Shown: in pieces, positions 25,105 to 34,109 of the stretch
Layout: every line of letters starts with the position of its first letter
Position numbering within the stretch: the first letter of the stretch is position 1
Source: CAVPTL01 sp963794415
Lineage (GTDB): Bacteria; Actinomycetota; Thermoleophilia; Gaiellales; JAICJC01
DNA: 64,000 nt
NCBI GenBank assembly: GCA_963794415.1
Contig: CAWCDI010000001.1
Coordinates: 868,001-932,000, forward strand
Reading direction: 5' to 3'
Translations under genes and position numbers: made by a program
Notes under the pieces: model-generated
Told to the model about the DNA's origin: nothing
The model's database searches: none
Seen by the model: only the letters and a program-made list of their open reading frames with translations

Positions 25105-26382
25105 ATGGCCGACCTCATCGATCACCGTACCGACGACATCCCCGAGCGGGCGATCATCATCGCGAGCGTCAGCGCGCCCAACCCCGAGGACGAGAACCTC
25201 GAGGAGATGCGCGAGCTGCTGCGCACCGCGCGGGTCAACACCGTCGGCCTCATGGTGCAGCGCCGCCACCGGCCGGATCCGGCCACCTACCTCGGCAGCG
25301 GCAAGCTCGAGGAGCTGAAGGTGTACGCCAAGGAGCACGACGCCGAGGTGATCGTCTGCGACGACGAGCTCACCCCGCGCCAGCAGCGGCTCCTCGAGGA
25401 CAAGCTCGAGATGCGGGTGGTGGATCGCACCGCGGTCATCCTCGACATCTTCGCCCAGCACGCCCACACGGCCGAGGGCAAGCTCCAGGTCGAGCTGGCA
25501 CAGCTCCAGTACAACCTCCAGCGGATGCGCGGCATGTGGAAGCACCTCGAGCGGCTCGGCGGCGGCGTCGGCACCCGCGGCCCCGGTGAGTCCCAGCTCG
25601 AGACCGACCGCCGGCTGGCACGCGACCGGGTGTCGCTCCTGCGCTCGCGGCTGAAGGACGTCGAGGGCCACCGCACGCTCATGCGCAAGCGCCGCACGCG
25701 CCAGGCCGTGCCCACGGTCGCGCTCGCCGGCTACACCAACGTCGGCAAATCGACCCTCCTGAACGCCCTCACCGGCGCGGACGTGAGCGTGAACGACCGC
25801 CTCTTCGAGACGCTCGATCCCACGACGCGGGCGTTTCGCGAGGATGGCCGCTCCTACCTGGTGACCGACACCGTCGGGTTCATCCGCAAGCTCCCGCACG
25901 GCCTGGTCGAGGCGTTCGCAGCCACCCTCGAGGAGACGCTCGCGGCCGACCTGGTGCTGCTGGTGGCCGACGGCTCGGGCACCGAGGAGCAGCTGATGGA
26001 TCAGCTCACCGAGGTGCGCGCCGTGCTCTCGGACATCGGCGCCGACGACCTGCCGCAGATCATCGTGCTGAACAAGATCGACCGGCTCGACGAGGTCGGC
26101 CGAAGGCGCCTCGCGAACCGGCTCGGCGACGCAGTGCAGGTCTCGGCGGCCACCGGCGAGAACCTCGAGGAGCTGAAGGCCCGCATCGCCGAGTTCTTCG
26201 CCAACCGGTTCGTGGACGTGCGGCTCCTGATGCCGCACGAGAGCGGCTCCGAGCTCTCCGCGCTCTATGCCAGCGGCGCGCCGATCACCGAGCGGGAGGA
26301 CGGCGAGGCCGGCGTACTCGTGAGCGCGCGGCTGCCGCGCGAGCTGCTCGCCCGCTACGACACCTACCGGGTGGACGAGTGA
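25105..26382 (+). CDS. hflX: GTPase HflX
   Basis: The 425-residue protein has the HflX N-terminal domain (HRPDPATYLGSGKLEEL), the glycine-rich linker GGGVGTRGPGESQLE followed by a helical RRLARDRVSLLRSRL segment, and a GTPase domain. The G motifs are GYTNVGKST, DTVGFI and NKID. HflX binds the 50S subunit and rescues or splits stalled ribosomes. It starts 21 bp after the aminotransferase and overlaps dut by four bases. Confidence 0.95.
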   Translation: MADLIDHRTDDIPERAIIIASVSAPNPEDENLEEMRELLRTARVNTVGLMVQRRHRPDPATYLGSGKLEELKVYAKEHDAEVIVCDDELTPRQQRLLEDKLEMRVVDRTAVILDIFAQHAHTAEGKLQVELAQLQYNLQRMRGMWKHLERLGGGVGTRGPGESQLETDRRLARDRVSLLRSRLKDVEGHRTLMRKRRTRQAVPTVALAGYTNVGKSTLLNALTGADVSVNDRLFETLDPTTRAFREDGRSYLVTDTVGFIRKLPHGLVEAFAATLEETLAADLVLLVADGSGTEEQLMDQLTEVRAVLSDIGADDLPQIIVLNKIDRLDEVGRRRLANRLGDAVQVSAATGENLEELKARIAEFFANRFVDVRLLMPHESGSELSALYASGAPITEREDGEAGVLVSARLPRELLARYDTYRVDE

Positions 26383-26828
26383 CCGCGGCGCTGGTGTTCC
26401 AGCGTCTCCATCCCGATGCGCGCGTCCCCGTGCGGGCCTACGGCGGTGACGCCGGGCTCGATCTCACGAGCGTCGAGGAGGCCGTCATCGAGCCTGGTGC
26501 GCGCGTGGTGGTGCCGACCGGTCTCGCAGTGGCCATCCCCGACGGCCATGCCGGCTTCGTGCAGCCGCGATCCGGCCTGGCCGTGAAGCACGGGATCACC
26601 ATCGTGAACACGCCGGGCCTCATCGACTCGGGCTACCGCGGCGAGCTGAAGGTGGTGCTGCTCAACACCGATCGCGAGCACGCCTTCGAGGTGCAGCCGG
26701 GCGATCGCATCGCCCAGCTCGTGATCGTGAAGCTGCCCGACGTGGAAGTGGTGGAGGCAGACGAGCTGCCGGGCTCCGAGCGCGCAGGCCGCGGCTTCGG
26801 GTCGTCCGGGGTGGTCTCGGCAAAATGA
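26379..26828 (+). CDS. dut: dUTP diphosphatase
   Basis: The 149-residue trimeric-type dUTPase has all five motifs: GGDAGLDL, QPRSGLAVKHGI, NTPGLIDSGYRGEL with the catalytic Asp, GDRIAQLVI, and the C-terminal RAGRGFGSSG arm. It hydrolyses dUTP to dUMP and keeps uracil out of DNA. The GTG start overlaps the hflX stop; the stop overlaps the ATG of the NUDIX gene (ATGA). Confidence 0.95.
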   Translation: MTAALVFQRLHPDARVPVRAYGGDAGLDLTSVEEAVIEPGARVVVPTGLAVAIPDGHAGFVQPRSGLAVKHGITIVNTPGLIDSGYRGELKVVLLNTDREHAFEVQPGDRIAQLVIVKLPDVEVVEADELPGSERAGRGFGSSGVVSAK

Positions 26829-27274
26829 CCCCGCGGATCCGGGTCTCGGCCCTCCTGACGCACGGCGACGGGGTGCTCCTCTGCCGTCAGCGAAAGGGCG
26901 ACCGCTCGTACTGGCTTCTGCCCGGGGGCGGGGTCGAGGTGGGGGAGTCGCTGCACGTCGCGCTCGCTCGCGAGCTGATGGAGGAGACCGGCCTCGACGC
27001 CGTGACGCTCGAGGGCCCCATCGCGATCGCCGAGTCCATCGCCCCGGCACGCACGGTGCCGCGAAAGCACGTGCTGCACGTGGTCTTCTACGGCGATCTC
27101 TCGCATCGCAGCCTCGAGGAGGTCACCTCGGCCGACGACGCCGTGGAGGGCCATCGCCTCGTCAGCAGGTCGGAGCTCGGCACGATCGACATCCGCCCGC
27201 CGATCCACCGGTTCCTGGAGCGCTGGCGGCCGGGCGACCCGTTCGTCCACCTCGGCGAGCTCTGGGTCAGGTAG
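26825..27274 (+). CDS. NUDIX hydrolase
   Basis: The 149-residue protein carries a full Nudix box, GGGVEVGESLHVALAREL then MEETGL (G-x5-E-x7-REUxEExGU), within a beta-rich fold. Substrates of this family are nucleoside diphosphates linked to another group; the specific one cannot be read from the sequence. It is the last gene of the miaB-dut run, and its end overlaps the convergent aminotransferase by 8 bp. Confidence 0.9.
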   Translation: MTPRIRVSALLTHGDGVLLCRQRKGDRSYWLLPGGGVEVGESLHVALARELMEETGLDAVTLEGPIAIAESIAPARTVPRKHVLHVVFYGDLSHRSLEEVTSADDAVEGHRLVSRSELGTIDIRPPIHRFLERWRPGDPFVHLGELWVR

Positions 27275-28403
27275 CCCGGGCCCGGAGCCAGGCCGCGAAC
27301 GCCTCGAGCGCCGGCTCGGGATCGCGGCGGCCGACGCCGACGCGGAAGTGGTCGGCCGGGGTCTCGGTCAGCTCTGACCGGTAGATGCTGGCGGGGAGGG
27401 TGAGCACGCCCGTCTCCTCCACCAGCCGCGTGCACATCTGCTCGACGCCGTCGGTGCCGAGGTAGCGCGGGTAGGCGACGCAGCCACCCTGCGGCGGGCT
27501 CCACTCGAAGATCTCGCCGAACTCGGCGAAGAACGCGTCGAAGCAGGGGATGTTCGCGGCGATGATGGCGCGGTTTCGGTCGAGGATGTGGCCGCGCGCC
27601 TTGATGGCGATGCGGGCGAGCACCTCGCTCGGGGCCGAGTTGCAGATGGTGGTGTAGTGCTTGGCCCGCTCCAGGCGCGAGCGAAGCTCCCGGTCGCGGG
27701 TGGTGATCCAGCCGATGCGAAGGCCGGGGAGGCCCAGCGACTTGGACGTGACGTTCAGCGAGACGCCGCGCTCGCATACGTCGGCCGCCTGCGGCATCGT
27801 GCGGGCGGGATCGAGCTCGAGCCCGCGGTAGACCTCGTCGCTGAAGAGATGGATGCCGCGCTCGTCACAGAGCGCTCCCAGGCGGGCGAACTCTGCCGCG
27901 TCCATGACCGCTCCGGTGGGGTTGTTGGGGAAGTTGACCGACACCACCTTCGTGGTGGGGCGAAGCGCGGCAGCGACCGCATCGACGTCCAGCCGCCAGC
28001 CGTCTGCCGCATCCAGCGCGACGCCCGACACCTCGCAGAGCGAGAGCGGGACGGTCTCGGCCGCCTGGTAGTTGGGCGTGATCACCACCGCGTGGTCACC
28101 GGGGCCGAGCAGCACGCCCATGGCGAGGTAGAGGCCCTCCTCGGCGCCGCCGAAGCAGATCACGTCATCGGCCTCGGCGAGCTCGTACATCCCGGCGATC
28201 GCCGCGCGCAGCGCCGGGTCGCCGAACGTCTCGGTGTACGCCAGGGTGAGGGTATCCCACGCGTGCCGGTCCGCATCGTCGGCCAGCTCGAGGAGCTCGG
28301 CCATGCTCAGCGTCTGGGCGTCGGAGGCCGTCAGATGGTGCCGGGCCGTGAACTCCCAGCGCGAGAAGTACGTCTCCAGGCGGAAGTCGGGGAGCCGGGT
28401 CAC
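27267..28403 (-). CDS. Class I/II PLP-dependent aminotransferase (VioD-like style)
   Basis: The 378-residue fold-type I enzyme has TPNYQAAE, NFPNNPTGAVMD, FSDEVYRGLE and the PLP-lysine motif TSKSLGLPGLRIGW. The N-terminal pattern (FSRWEFTARHHLTASDAQ) resembles the capreomycidine-synthase/VioD subgroup rather than aspartate aminotransferase, a tentative impression. The GTG start overlaps the gatD stop by four bases, so it is co-expressed with the MurT-GatD peptidoglycan amidation genes, although a link in function is unproven. Confidence 0.8.
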   Translation of the reverse strand: MTRLPDFRLETYFSRWEFTARHHLTASDAQTLSMAELLELADDADRHAWDTLTLAYTETFGDPALRAAIAGMYELAEADDVICFGGAEEGLYLAMGVLLGPGDHAVVITPNYQAAETVPLSLCEVSGVALDAADGWRLDVDAVAAALRPTTKVVSVNFPNNPTGAVMDAAEFARLGALCDERGIHLFSDEVYRGLELDPARTMPQAADVCERGVSLNVTSKSLGLPGLRIGWITTRDRELRSRLERAKHYTTICNSAPSEVLARIAIKARGHILDRNRAIIAANIPCFDAFFAEFGEIFEWSPPQGGCVAYPRYLGTDGVEQMCTRLVEETGVLTLPASIYRSELTETPADHFRVGVGRRDPEPALEAFAAWLRARAT

Positions 28404-29122
28404 GGCCGCGCCGCCGCGACGCGCTGGGCCTCGAGCTCGAGGCCGTCCTCGAGCGGCTCCAGCGCGACCGTGCCGTGCCGGCGCTCCAGCGCCTCGGCGA
28501 TGATGAGATCGGCGAGCCACGGGTTCTTCGGCAGGAGCGGACCGTGCACGTAGGTGCCGATCACGCGCCCGTCCCGCACGCCCTCCTGGCCGTCCTCGCC
28601 GTTGTTCCCGCGGCCCCGGACGACCCGGCCGAGCGGCTTCAGCCCGGGGCCGAGGTGCGTGCGGCCGGCGTGGTTCTCGAAGCCCACCAGCGTCTGCGTC
28701 ACCCCATCGCCCAGGTCGCACTCGAGCGTGACGTTCCCGATCATGCGATCGTCGCCGGCCACGGTCTCGAGGTCGACGAGCCCGGTACCCGGCATGTCGT
28801 CGCCGTGGTGGCCGCGGTAGCGGTGCCCCAGCAGCTGGTAGCCGCCGCACACCGCCAGCACCGACGCGCCACCGGCGACGGCCGCGCGCAGATCGCCGGC
28901 CTTCCCCTGCAGATCCTCGGCCACCAGCATCTGGTCGCGATCCTGCCCGCCGCCCAGGTAGTAGAGGTCGGCCTGTGGCAGGGCGTCGCCCGGCTCGCAC
29001 TCACGCACCTCGAATCCGATCCCGCGCCACGCGCACCGCTGCCGGAACACCGCGATGTTGCCGCGGTCGGCGTAGATGTTGAGGTAGTCGGGATAGAGGT
29101 GCCCGATCACGAGATCGGTCAT
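28400..29122 (-). CDS. gatD: Lipid II isoglutaminyl synthase, glutaminase subunit GatD
   Basis: The 240-residue class I glutamine amidotransferase-like protein has IGHLYPDYLNIYADRGN, YYLGGGQDRDQ, the nucleophile region AVCGGYQLLG with the catalytic Cys, and GTYVHGPLLPKNP with the catalytic His. GatD releases ammonia from glutamine for MurT, which amidates D-Glu of the peptidoglycan stem. The gene overlaps murT upstream and the aminotransferase downstream by four bases each. Confidence 0.92.
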   Translation of the reverse strand: MTDLVIGHLYPDYLNIYADRGNIAVFRQRCAWRGIGFEVRECEPGDALPQADLYYLGGGQDRDQMLVAEDLQGKAGDLRAAVAGGASVLAVCGGYQLLGHRYRGHHGDDMPGTGLVDLETVAGDDRMIGNVTLECDLGDGVTQTLVGFENHAGRTHLGPGLKPLGRVVRGRGNNGEDGQEGVRDGRVIGTYVHGPLLPKNPWLADLIIAEALERRHGTVALEPLEDGLELEAQRVAAARP

Positions 29123-30479
29123 GTCTCCTCCCAGTAGGGCCGCACGATGCCCCGGCCGGTCAGCGTGTGCCGCAGGTCGAGCATCGCCGTATAGGTGGCA
29201 AGCATGTACACGGTGCGGCCGTCGTCACCCGCGAGGACGGTGTCGAGCGCGGCCTCCAGATCGGGCACCACCTCGACCCGGCCGGCCGGCTGCCCCGCGT
29301 ACTTCAGCCGAAGCGCCATCTCGGCAGCGCGGGTGCCGGTCGCCACCGCATGGTCGATGCCGCCGTCGAAGAGCTCGTAGTCGACGTCCCAGATCCACGA
29401 GACGTCACGTCCGTCGGCGATGCGGTCGTTGAGCGCCAGGAGCATGCGCTTGGGCTCACCGTCGCGGATGAGCGTGCGGACCACCTCGTTGGCTCCCGCC
29501 GGATTCTTGATGAGCACCAGCACCGCCTCGCGCGCGCCGATCTGCAGGTGCTCGAACCGCCCGAACGCCGGATCGAACTGCTCGAGGCCCTCCACGATGC
29601 GCTCGAGCGATACCACGCCGGTCGCGCACGCAGCCGCCGCCGCGGCCACGGCGTTGTACACGTTGTAGAGGCCCGGGACCGGGAGCCGGACGGGCGCGGT
29701 GCCAAGCGGCGTCACCAGATCGAACCGGCACGCCTCCAGGCCGTCGATCTGCACCGCCGAGGCGGCCACGTCGGGTTGCGGCCGCTGCGTGTCGCAGTTG
29801 GGGCAGCGCCAGTCGCCGAGGTGGCCGAGGAACACCGTGCGGTACTCGAGCCGCGCGCCGCACCTGGCACACCACTTGGAGTCCGACGCGTGCTCCATGC
29901 TGACGAGGCCCGCACCGGCATCATCGATGCCGAACCCGATCACCCGGGCCCTGCCGGGATCGAGCGACGCGATGAGCGGGTCGTCCACGTTTCGCACAAG
30001 CACCCGGTCGGCGCCGAGCTGGGAGGTGACGCCGCTCCAGCGCTCGCCGATGGCCTCGAGCTCGCCGTAGCGGTCGAGCTGGTCGCGGAAGAGGTTTCCC
30101 AGCACCATGATGGTCGGGCCGAGCTCGCGGGCGACCTGCGGCAGCGCTGCCTCGTCCACCTCGAACAGGCCGAAGTCGGCCGAGTCGCGCACCAGCAGCG
30201 CCGATGCAACGCCCGACGCGAGGTTCGCGCCCGCGCGGTTGTGGCTCAGGCGAAGCGGGGAGAGAGCATGCCCGAGAGCATCCGGGCCGTCGTCGTCTTG
30301 CCGTTGGTGGCCGAGACCACCACGGCGCCGCGGTCGAGCTTCCTGCCGAGGCGCGAGATGGCCGCGGGGTCGAGCGCGAGCAGGAGCCGGCCGGGGAGCG
30401 TGGTGCCGCCGCCGGCGCGCGAGACGCGCGAGAGCCGGGCCGCCGTGCGAGCCGCGGCGACCTTCGCACCGAAGAGCAC
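29119..30479 (-). CDS. murT: Lipid II isoglutaminyl synthase, MurT subunit, frameshifted
   Basis: The Mur-ligase-like protein is split between two frames. The N-terminal part (from GTG at 30479) has the P-loop VVSATNGKTTTARML. The main part has LGNLFRDQLDRYGELE, a zinc-ribbon-like pair CARC and CPNC typical of MurT, VYNAVAAAAAA, and the DUF1727 C-terminal domain ending YMLATYTAMLDLR. The break falls at the GGGG run at 30257-30260 (plus strand). Reading one added base there gives the expected LRLSHNRAGANLASG. MurT-GatD amidates glutamate in lipid II. Because both parts are well conserved, a consensus error is likely. Confidence 0.87.
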
Positions 30480-30483
30480 GCCC

Positions 30484-30699
30484 TCAGCCGTCGCTCGGAA
30501 GCGCGAGCATGAGCTCCTGGTCGATGGAGCTGAGCCGCTCTTGCAGCCGGTTCCACGCCTCGGGCTCGGCGTCGTCGTAGCTCTCCGACTCCCGGGTGGC
30601 GTCGAGATAGCCCGTCCACGCGCGCGCTCTCATGCGATCCGCTGCCTTCATCAGGTCGCAGAACTGCGCGTCGTTTCGGCTTGGGCTCCGCAGCTTCAT
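30484..30699 (-). CDS. Small protein upstream of murT, unknown
   Basis: A 71-residue charged, helical protein (LRSPSRNDAQFCDLMKAADRM at the start, ERLSSIDQELMLALPSDG at the end) ends 4 bp before the murT GTG. The position and compact helical character suggest a real gene in the murT-gatD unit. No domain is recognised. The ATG at 30699 is chosen because it starts the helical region; the frame stays open for 33 codons upstream. Confidence 0.5.
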   Translation of the reverse strand: MKLRSPSRNDAQFCDLMKAADRMRARAWTGYLDATRESESYDDAEPEAWNRLQERLSSIDQELMLALPSDG

Positions 30700-30792
30700 G
30701 ATCCAAGGCGCATGATATCGCGCGTCACCCTGCAAGATCGTCACCGCCCGGTCGCCTGCGGTTGACGCACTGCGCACCACGAAGGTGCGCGC

Positions 30793-30820
30793 TTGCACTG
30801 CACCGCGAGTTTGTTATAAG
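30793..30820 (+). promoter_or_regulatory. Candidate promoter of the 30861 gene
   Basis: TTGCAC (30793-30798), 16-bp spacer, TATAAG (30815-30820), located 40 bp upstream of the ATG at 30861 in the divergent intergenic region. Confidence 0.6.
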
Positions 30821-30860
30821 CTCGCGGGCAGCCACAACACTGTCCACGGAGACGGAAATC

Positions 30861-31544
30861 ATGAGGCGGAAAACCGTGTACAGCGCCATCGAGGGTATCG
30901 ACCGCGGGGAACTCGAGGCGTTTCAGACCGGGATGCGGAAACGCTACTCGGATGAGTACATCCTCGATGAGCTGCGAAGCTGCGCCAAACGCCTCGGGCG
31001 GTCGCCGACGATGCGTGAGTTCGAGGCCGACCCCAAGACCACTGTCCACCCGCAGACGGTCATCGAGCACTTCAAGTCCTGGAACCGCGCCAAGCGGCTC
31101 GCGGGGCTCGTGCCGCGCCGGTTCGCCACCCAGGACGAGCTGCTGAGCCTGCTGAAGGATCTCGGCGACGAGCTTGGTCGCGTGCCCACCGCCAAGGACA
31201 TCGAGGCGCGGAAGGGCTCCATGCCGTCCAAGTCGCTCTACTGGCACACCTTCGGCTCGCTGAACAACGCCCTCAAGCAGGCGGGTTTCGACGTGCCGGT
31301 GGGGGAGGAGAGGCTCGATCGCGCCATCGACCAGGGTGCCGCCCTGGCGGTGCGAAGCGGCCGGCTGCCGAAGTTCGCCGACTGGGCGCAGGCCCGGCGC
31401 ACCGATCCGTCGATGCTCACCGAGTGGCAGGTCTACCGCATGTTCGACGCTCGCCGAGGTGCCTGGTCCACGTTCCAGTACCTCATCCGAAAGCGGCTCG
31501 ACTCGCAGGGGATCAACGTGTCTCCTGAGGGTCGCGTGATCTAG
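30861..31544 (+). CDS. Protein with homing-endonuclease-associated repeats, no nuclease domain
   Basis: The 227-residue protein has two clear and one diverged copies of a roughly 50-residue helical unit with the pattern L-x-x-LGRxPTxxxFE ... FGSWNxAxxxAGL. These are DELRSCAKRLGRSPTMREFE (about 35-80), LLKDLGDELGRVPTAKDIE (about 95-140) and a third around SGRLPKFADWAQARR (about 160-205). This matches the homing-endonuclease-associated repeat (HNR), a presumed DNA-binding unit, but no HNH or LAGLIDADG nuclease is present. A stand-alone DNA-binding or regulatory role is likely. It has its own good promoter. Confidence 0.75.
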   Translation: MRRKTVYSAIEGIDRGELEAFQTGMRKRYSDEYILDELRSCAKRLGRSPTMREFEADPKTTVHPQTVIEHFKSWNRAKRLAGLVPRRFATQDELLSLLKDLGDELGRVPTAKDIEARKGSMPSKSLYWHTFGSLNNALKQAGFDVPVGEERLDRAIDQGAALAVRSGRLPKFADWAQARRTDPSMLTEWQVYRMFDARRGAWSTFQYLIRKRLDSQGINVSPEGRVI

Positions 31545-31957
31545 GAGCAGACCGGGCAGGTGCCGGGCTCGAGCAGCTCGAGCCGCGCGAGCTCCTGCAG
31601 CGCGCTTGCCATCAGCGCGGCCCACACGCCCGAGCAGACGTCCTGGTCGAGCAGCTGCGCCCACGGGACGCTGTGCACGCCGACCATCACCGACGCGCGG
31701 GCGAGTGCCGGTGCGCCGCGCTCGGCCGGCTGGGCCGAGGTCAGCTCGATCGGTGCGTCCAGCGTGACGGCGCCGGTGACGCTCAGCGCGCGGAGGCGCA
31801 GCAGGTAGAACGGCTCCTCGTCGCCGCCGACATCGACGTAGCGGTAGCCGCGGGCGGCCGGCTCGTCGGGTACGAGGACGTGCGAGCAGCTGCGCCGGAT
31901 GCGGAGCAGATCTTCAGGGTGGAGAGCGGCGTCGCCGCGGAGCGCAGGATGTGCCAT
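31541..31957 (-). CDS. Hypothetical protein with C-terminal CPVC
   Basis: The 138-residue protein is predicted from the ATG at 31957, preceded by GGGACGT. Alternative in-frame ATGs lie at 31966 and 31975. It has mixed alpha/beta composition and ends in CPVCS, a possible half zinc-binding site. No family is recognised. Its 3' end overlaps the convergent HNR-protein gene by 4 bp, and its 5' side faces the sigma-factor gene. Confidence 0.55.
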   Translation of the reverse strand: MAHPALRGDAALHPEDLLRIRRSCSHVLVPDEPAARGYRYVDVGGDEEPFYLLRLRALSVTGAVTLDAPIELTSAQPAERGAPALARASVMVGVHSVPWAQLLDQDVCSGVWAALMASALQELARLELLEPGTCPVCS

Positions 31958-32069
31958 ACGTCCCATGTTCGACATCGGACGCCTGCCTGTCGATCCCCCG
32001 GCAGCGCTAACACATGTTGACCGGATCGCAAATCGCCGAGCACGCTGGCGAAATCGCCGCCCCGCGGTG

Positions 32070-33035
32070 ATGGAACCACTCAAGAAGAGTTCGCCTCGGC
32101 GCCGATCTCAAGGCAACGTGACCAACAAGCACAAAGCCACGGAGTCGGGGCTCGATGAGCCGGACGTGATCGACGAGCTCGATCTCGACCTCACCGAGCG
32201 CGCAGCGCCTGCGGTCGACCTGCTGCACACCTACGTGCGCCAGATCGGCGACGGAGCGCTCCTCACGCATGCCCAGGAGCTCGAGCTCGCCCGCGCGAAG
32301 GACCGCGGCGACCAGTGGGCCAAGGACCGCCTCGTCGAGGCCAACCTGCGGCTCGTGATCTCGATGGCCAAGGCGTACTCGTCCAGCGGCGTCCCGCTGC
32401 TCGATCTGATCCAGGAGGGCAACATGGGTCTGATCAGGGCGGTGGAGAAGTTCGATCCCAGCCGCGGATTCAAGCTCTCGACCTACGCGACCTGGTGGAT
32501 CCGCCAGTCGATGTCGCGCGCCATCGCCGACCAGGGCCGCACCATCCGCCTGCCGCTGCACGTGTTCGACCAGGTGCGCAAGCTCTACCGCGCCAACCGC
32601 AAGCTCACCCAGGCGCTCGGCCGCGATCCGCTCCCCAGCGAGCTGGCCGCAGAGCTGCAGCTGCCCGTGGAGCGCGTGCTCGAGCTGCAGCGCATGACCG
32701 AGGATCCCGTCTCGCTCGAGACGCCGGTCGGCGACGGCGAGTCGAACTTCTCCGACGTGGTCGAGGACACCAAGACGCGAAGGCCCCACGAGCAGGCGGC
32801 AGGCAACGAGCGCGAGCAGCTGCTGGCAGATGCGCTGGCCGGTCTCAACGACCGCACCCGGCACGTGCTCGAGGCGCGGTTCGGCCTGGGCAACCGCGAA
32901 CCGGCGACCCTGGAGCAGGTCGGGACGGAGATCGGCGTGACCCGCGAGCGGGTGCGCCAGATCGAGACCCGGGCGCTTCGCGAGCTCGAGATTCGCAATC
33001 CGTCGCTGCGCGATTTCCTTCGCAGCCACGACTGA
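32070..33035 (+). CDS. RpoD-family sigma factor (no region 1.1)
   Basis: The 321-residue sigma-70 factor has region 1.2 (DLLHTYVRQIGDGALLTHAQE), and region 2 with NLRLVISMAKAYSSSGVPLLDLIQEG and STYATWWIRQSMSRAIADQGRTIRLP. Regions 3 and 4 follow (VGTEIGVTRERVRQIETRALRELE, the -35-binding HTH). The lack of region 1.1 and the short acidic N-terminus suit a primary-like group 2 (HrdB/SigB type) factor. The start is uncertain: ATG 32070 is used, while GTG 32118 after AAGGCAAC is possible. Confidence 0.92.
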   Translation: MEPLKKSSPRRRSQGNVTNKHKATESGLDEPDVIDELDLDLTERAAPAVDLLHTYVRQIGDGALLTHAQELELARAKDRGDQWAKDRLVEANLRLVISMAKAYSSSGVPLLDLIQEGNMGLIRAVEKFDPSRGFKLSTYATWWIRQSMSRAIADQGRTIRLPLHVFDQVRKLYRANRKLTQALGRDPLPSELAAELQLPVERVLELQRMTEDPVSLETPVGDGESNFSDVVEDTKTRRPHEQAAGNEREQLLADALAGLNDRTRHVLEARFGLGNREPATLEQVGTEIGVTRERVRQIETRALRELEIRNPSLRDFLRSHD

Positions 33036-33068
33036 GAACAGCCGCCCACCCCTGGCACACTACAGAGT

Positions 33069-34025
33069 GTGAACTCGCTACGAGACTTCTGGCACGCGAC
33101 CGGGGTGTTCTCCGACCGGCTTGCCGACGTCCACTTCGGGGCGCTCTCGATCGCACTGGCCTTCGGGCTCACGAATTTGCTGCTTCGCTCCACGGCCTGG
33201 CGCAACATCCTGGCGGCCGCCCATCCCGGGGTGAGGGTGCGCTGGCGCAGCATCACCGGCGCCTATCTGGCCGGCGCGGGCGTGAACGCGGTGGTGCCGG
33301 CGCGCGGCGGTGACGTCACCAAGATCTACCTCGCGCACCGGTCGATCCCCGGCGCGGCCTACACCACCGTGACCTCGAGCCTGATCGCCGAGACGCTGAT
33401 CGACATCTTCATCGGCCCGATCCTCCTGATCGCGGCGTACTCCACGGGCCGCCTGCCGCATCTCCCGGCCATCGGCAACCTCGGCGCGTTCGAGTGGTCG
33501 TTCCTGGAGTCGCACGGCAAGGTGTTCGTGCTGGTGCTCGCGGCGCTCCTGATCGCCGGCGGGATCTTCTTCACCTACATCGAGCGGCACGTGAACTCGT
33601 TCTGGGCGCGCATCGCCGCCGGCGTCGCGATCCTGCGCACGCCCAAGCGCTACCTGACCCAGGTGGTCTCGCTGCAGCTCCTCGGCTGGTGCTGCCGGGC
33701 GCTTGCCATGTACTTCTTCCTGAGCGCGTTCGGCATCCCGGCCTCGATGATCGACGCGACGCTCGCGCTGAGCGCCGCAAGTGCCGCAACGCTCTTGCCG
33801 CTGACGCCCGGCGGCATCGGCCCGACGCAGGCGCTTCTGGGATACATGTTCCGTGGCGCGGCGCCGACATCGGCCGTGCTGTCGTTCAGCGTCGGCATGC
33901 AGTTCTCGGTCACGCTGATGAACATCATCGTGGGAGGCATCGCGCTCTCGCTGATGCTGCGGCGGATGCCGTGGAACGCCCGGGTGCCCAAGCCGCCCGA
34001 GAAGAGCGCTCCAGCCCCTTCCTGA
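33069..34025 (+). CDS. Flippase-like/UPF0104 membrane protein (lysylphosphatidylglycerol synthase TM-region family)
   Basis: The 318-residue protein has about eight hydrophobic segments and the family pattern RWRSITGAYLAGAGVNAVVPARGGDVTKIYLAHR near residues 58-90, plus LLPLTPGGIGPTQALLGY near 240. This is the UPF0104/AglD-like integral membrane family, thought to move lipid-linked molecules, without the aminoacyl-transfer domain of MprF. The GTG start follows the sigma factor by 33 bp. The substrate is unknown. Confidence 0.85.
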   Translation: MNSLRDFWHATGVFSDRLADVHFGALSIALAFGLTNLLLRSTAWRNILAAAHPGVRVRWRSITGAYLAGAGVNAVVPARGGDVTKIYLAHRSIPGAAYTTVTSSLIAETLIDIFIGPILLIAAYSTGRLPHLPAIGNLGAFEWSFLESHGKVFVLVLAALLIAGGIFFTYIERHVNSFWARIAAGVAILRTPKRYLTQVVSLQLLGWCCRALAMYFFLSAFGIPASMIDATLALSAASAATLLPLTPGGIGPTQALLGYMFRGAAPTSAVLSFSVGMQFSVTLMNIIVGGIALSLMLRRMPWNARVPKPPEKSAPAPS

Positions 34026-34109
34026 GCCACTCTCGCCCCACGCACGATAATGCTGGTTATGTCAAGTTGAAGAAAAATGCCGAGATCGGGCACGTCCCGC
34101 CCACGTCTC

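Noticed and set aside
23647..26238. 863-codon open frame on the minus strand
   Set aside because: It lies antisense to dapF-like, dapL-like and hflX genes, whose protein motifs are clear. Low-complexity His/Arg/Glu/Val composition is typical of antisense frames in high-GC DNA.
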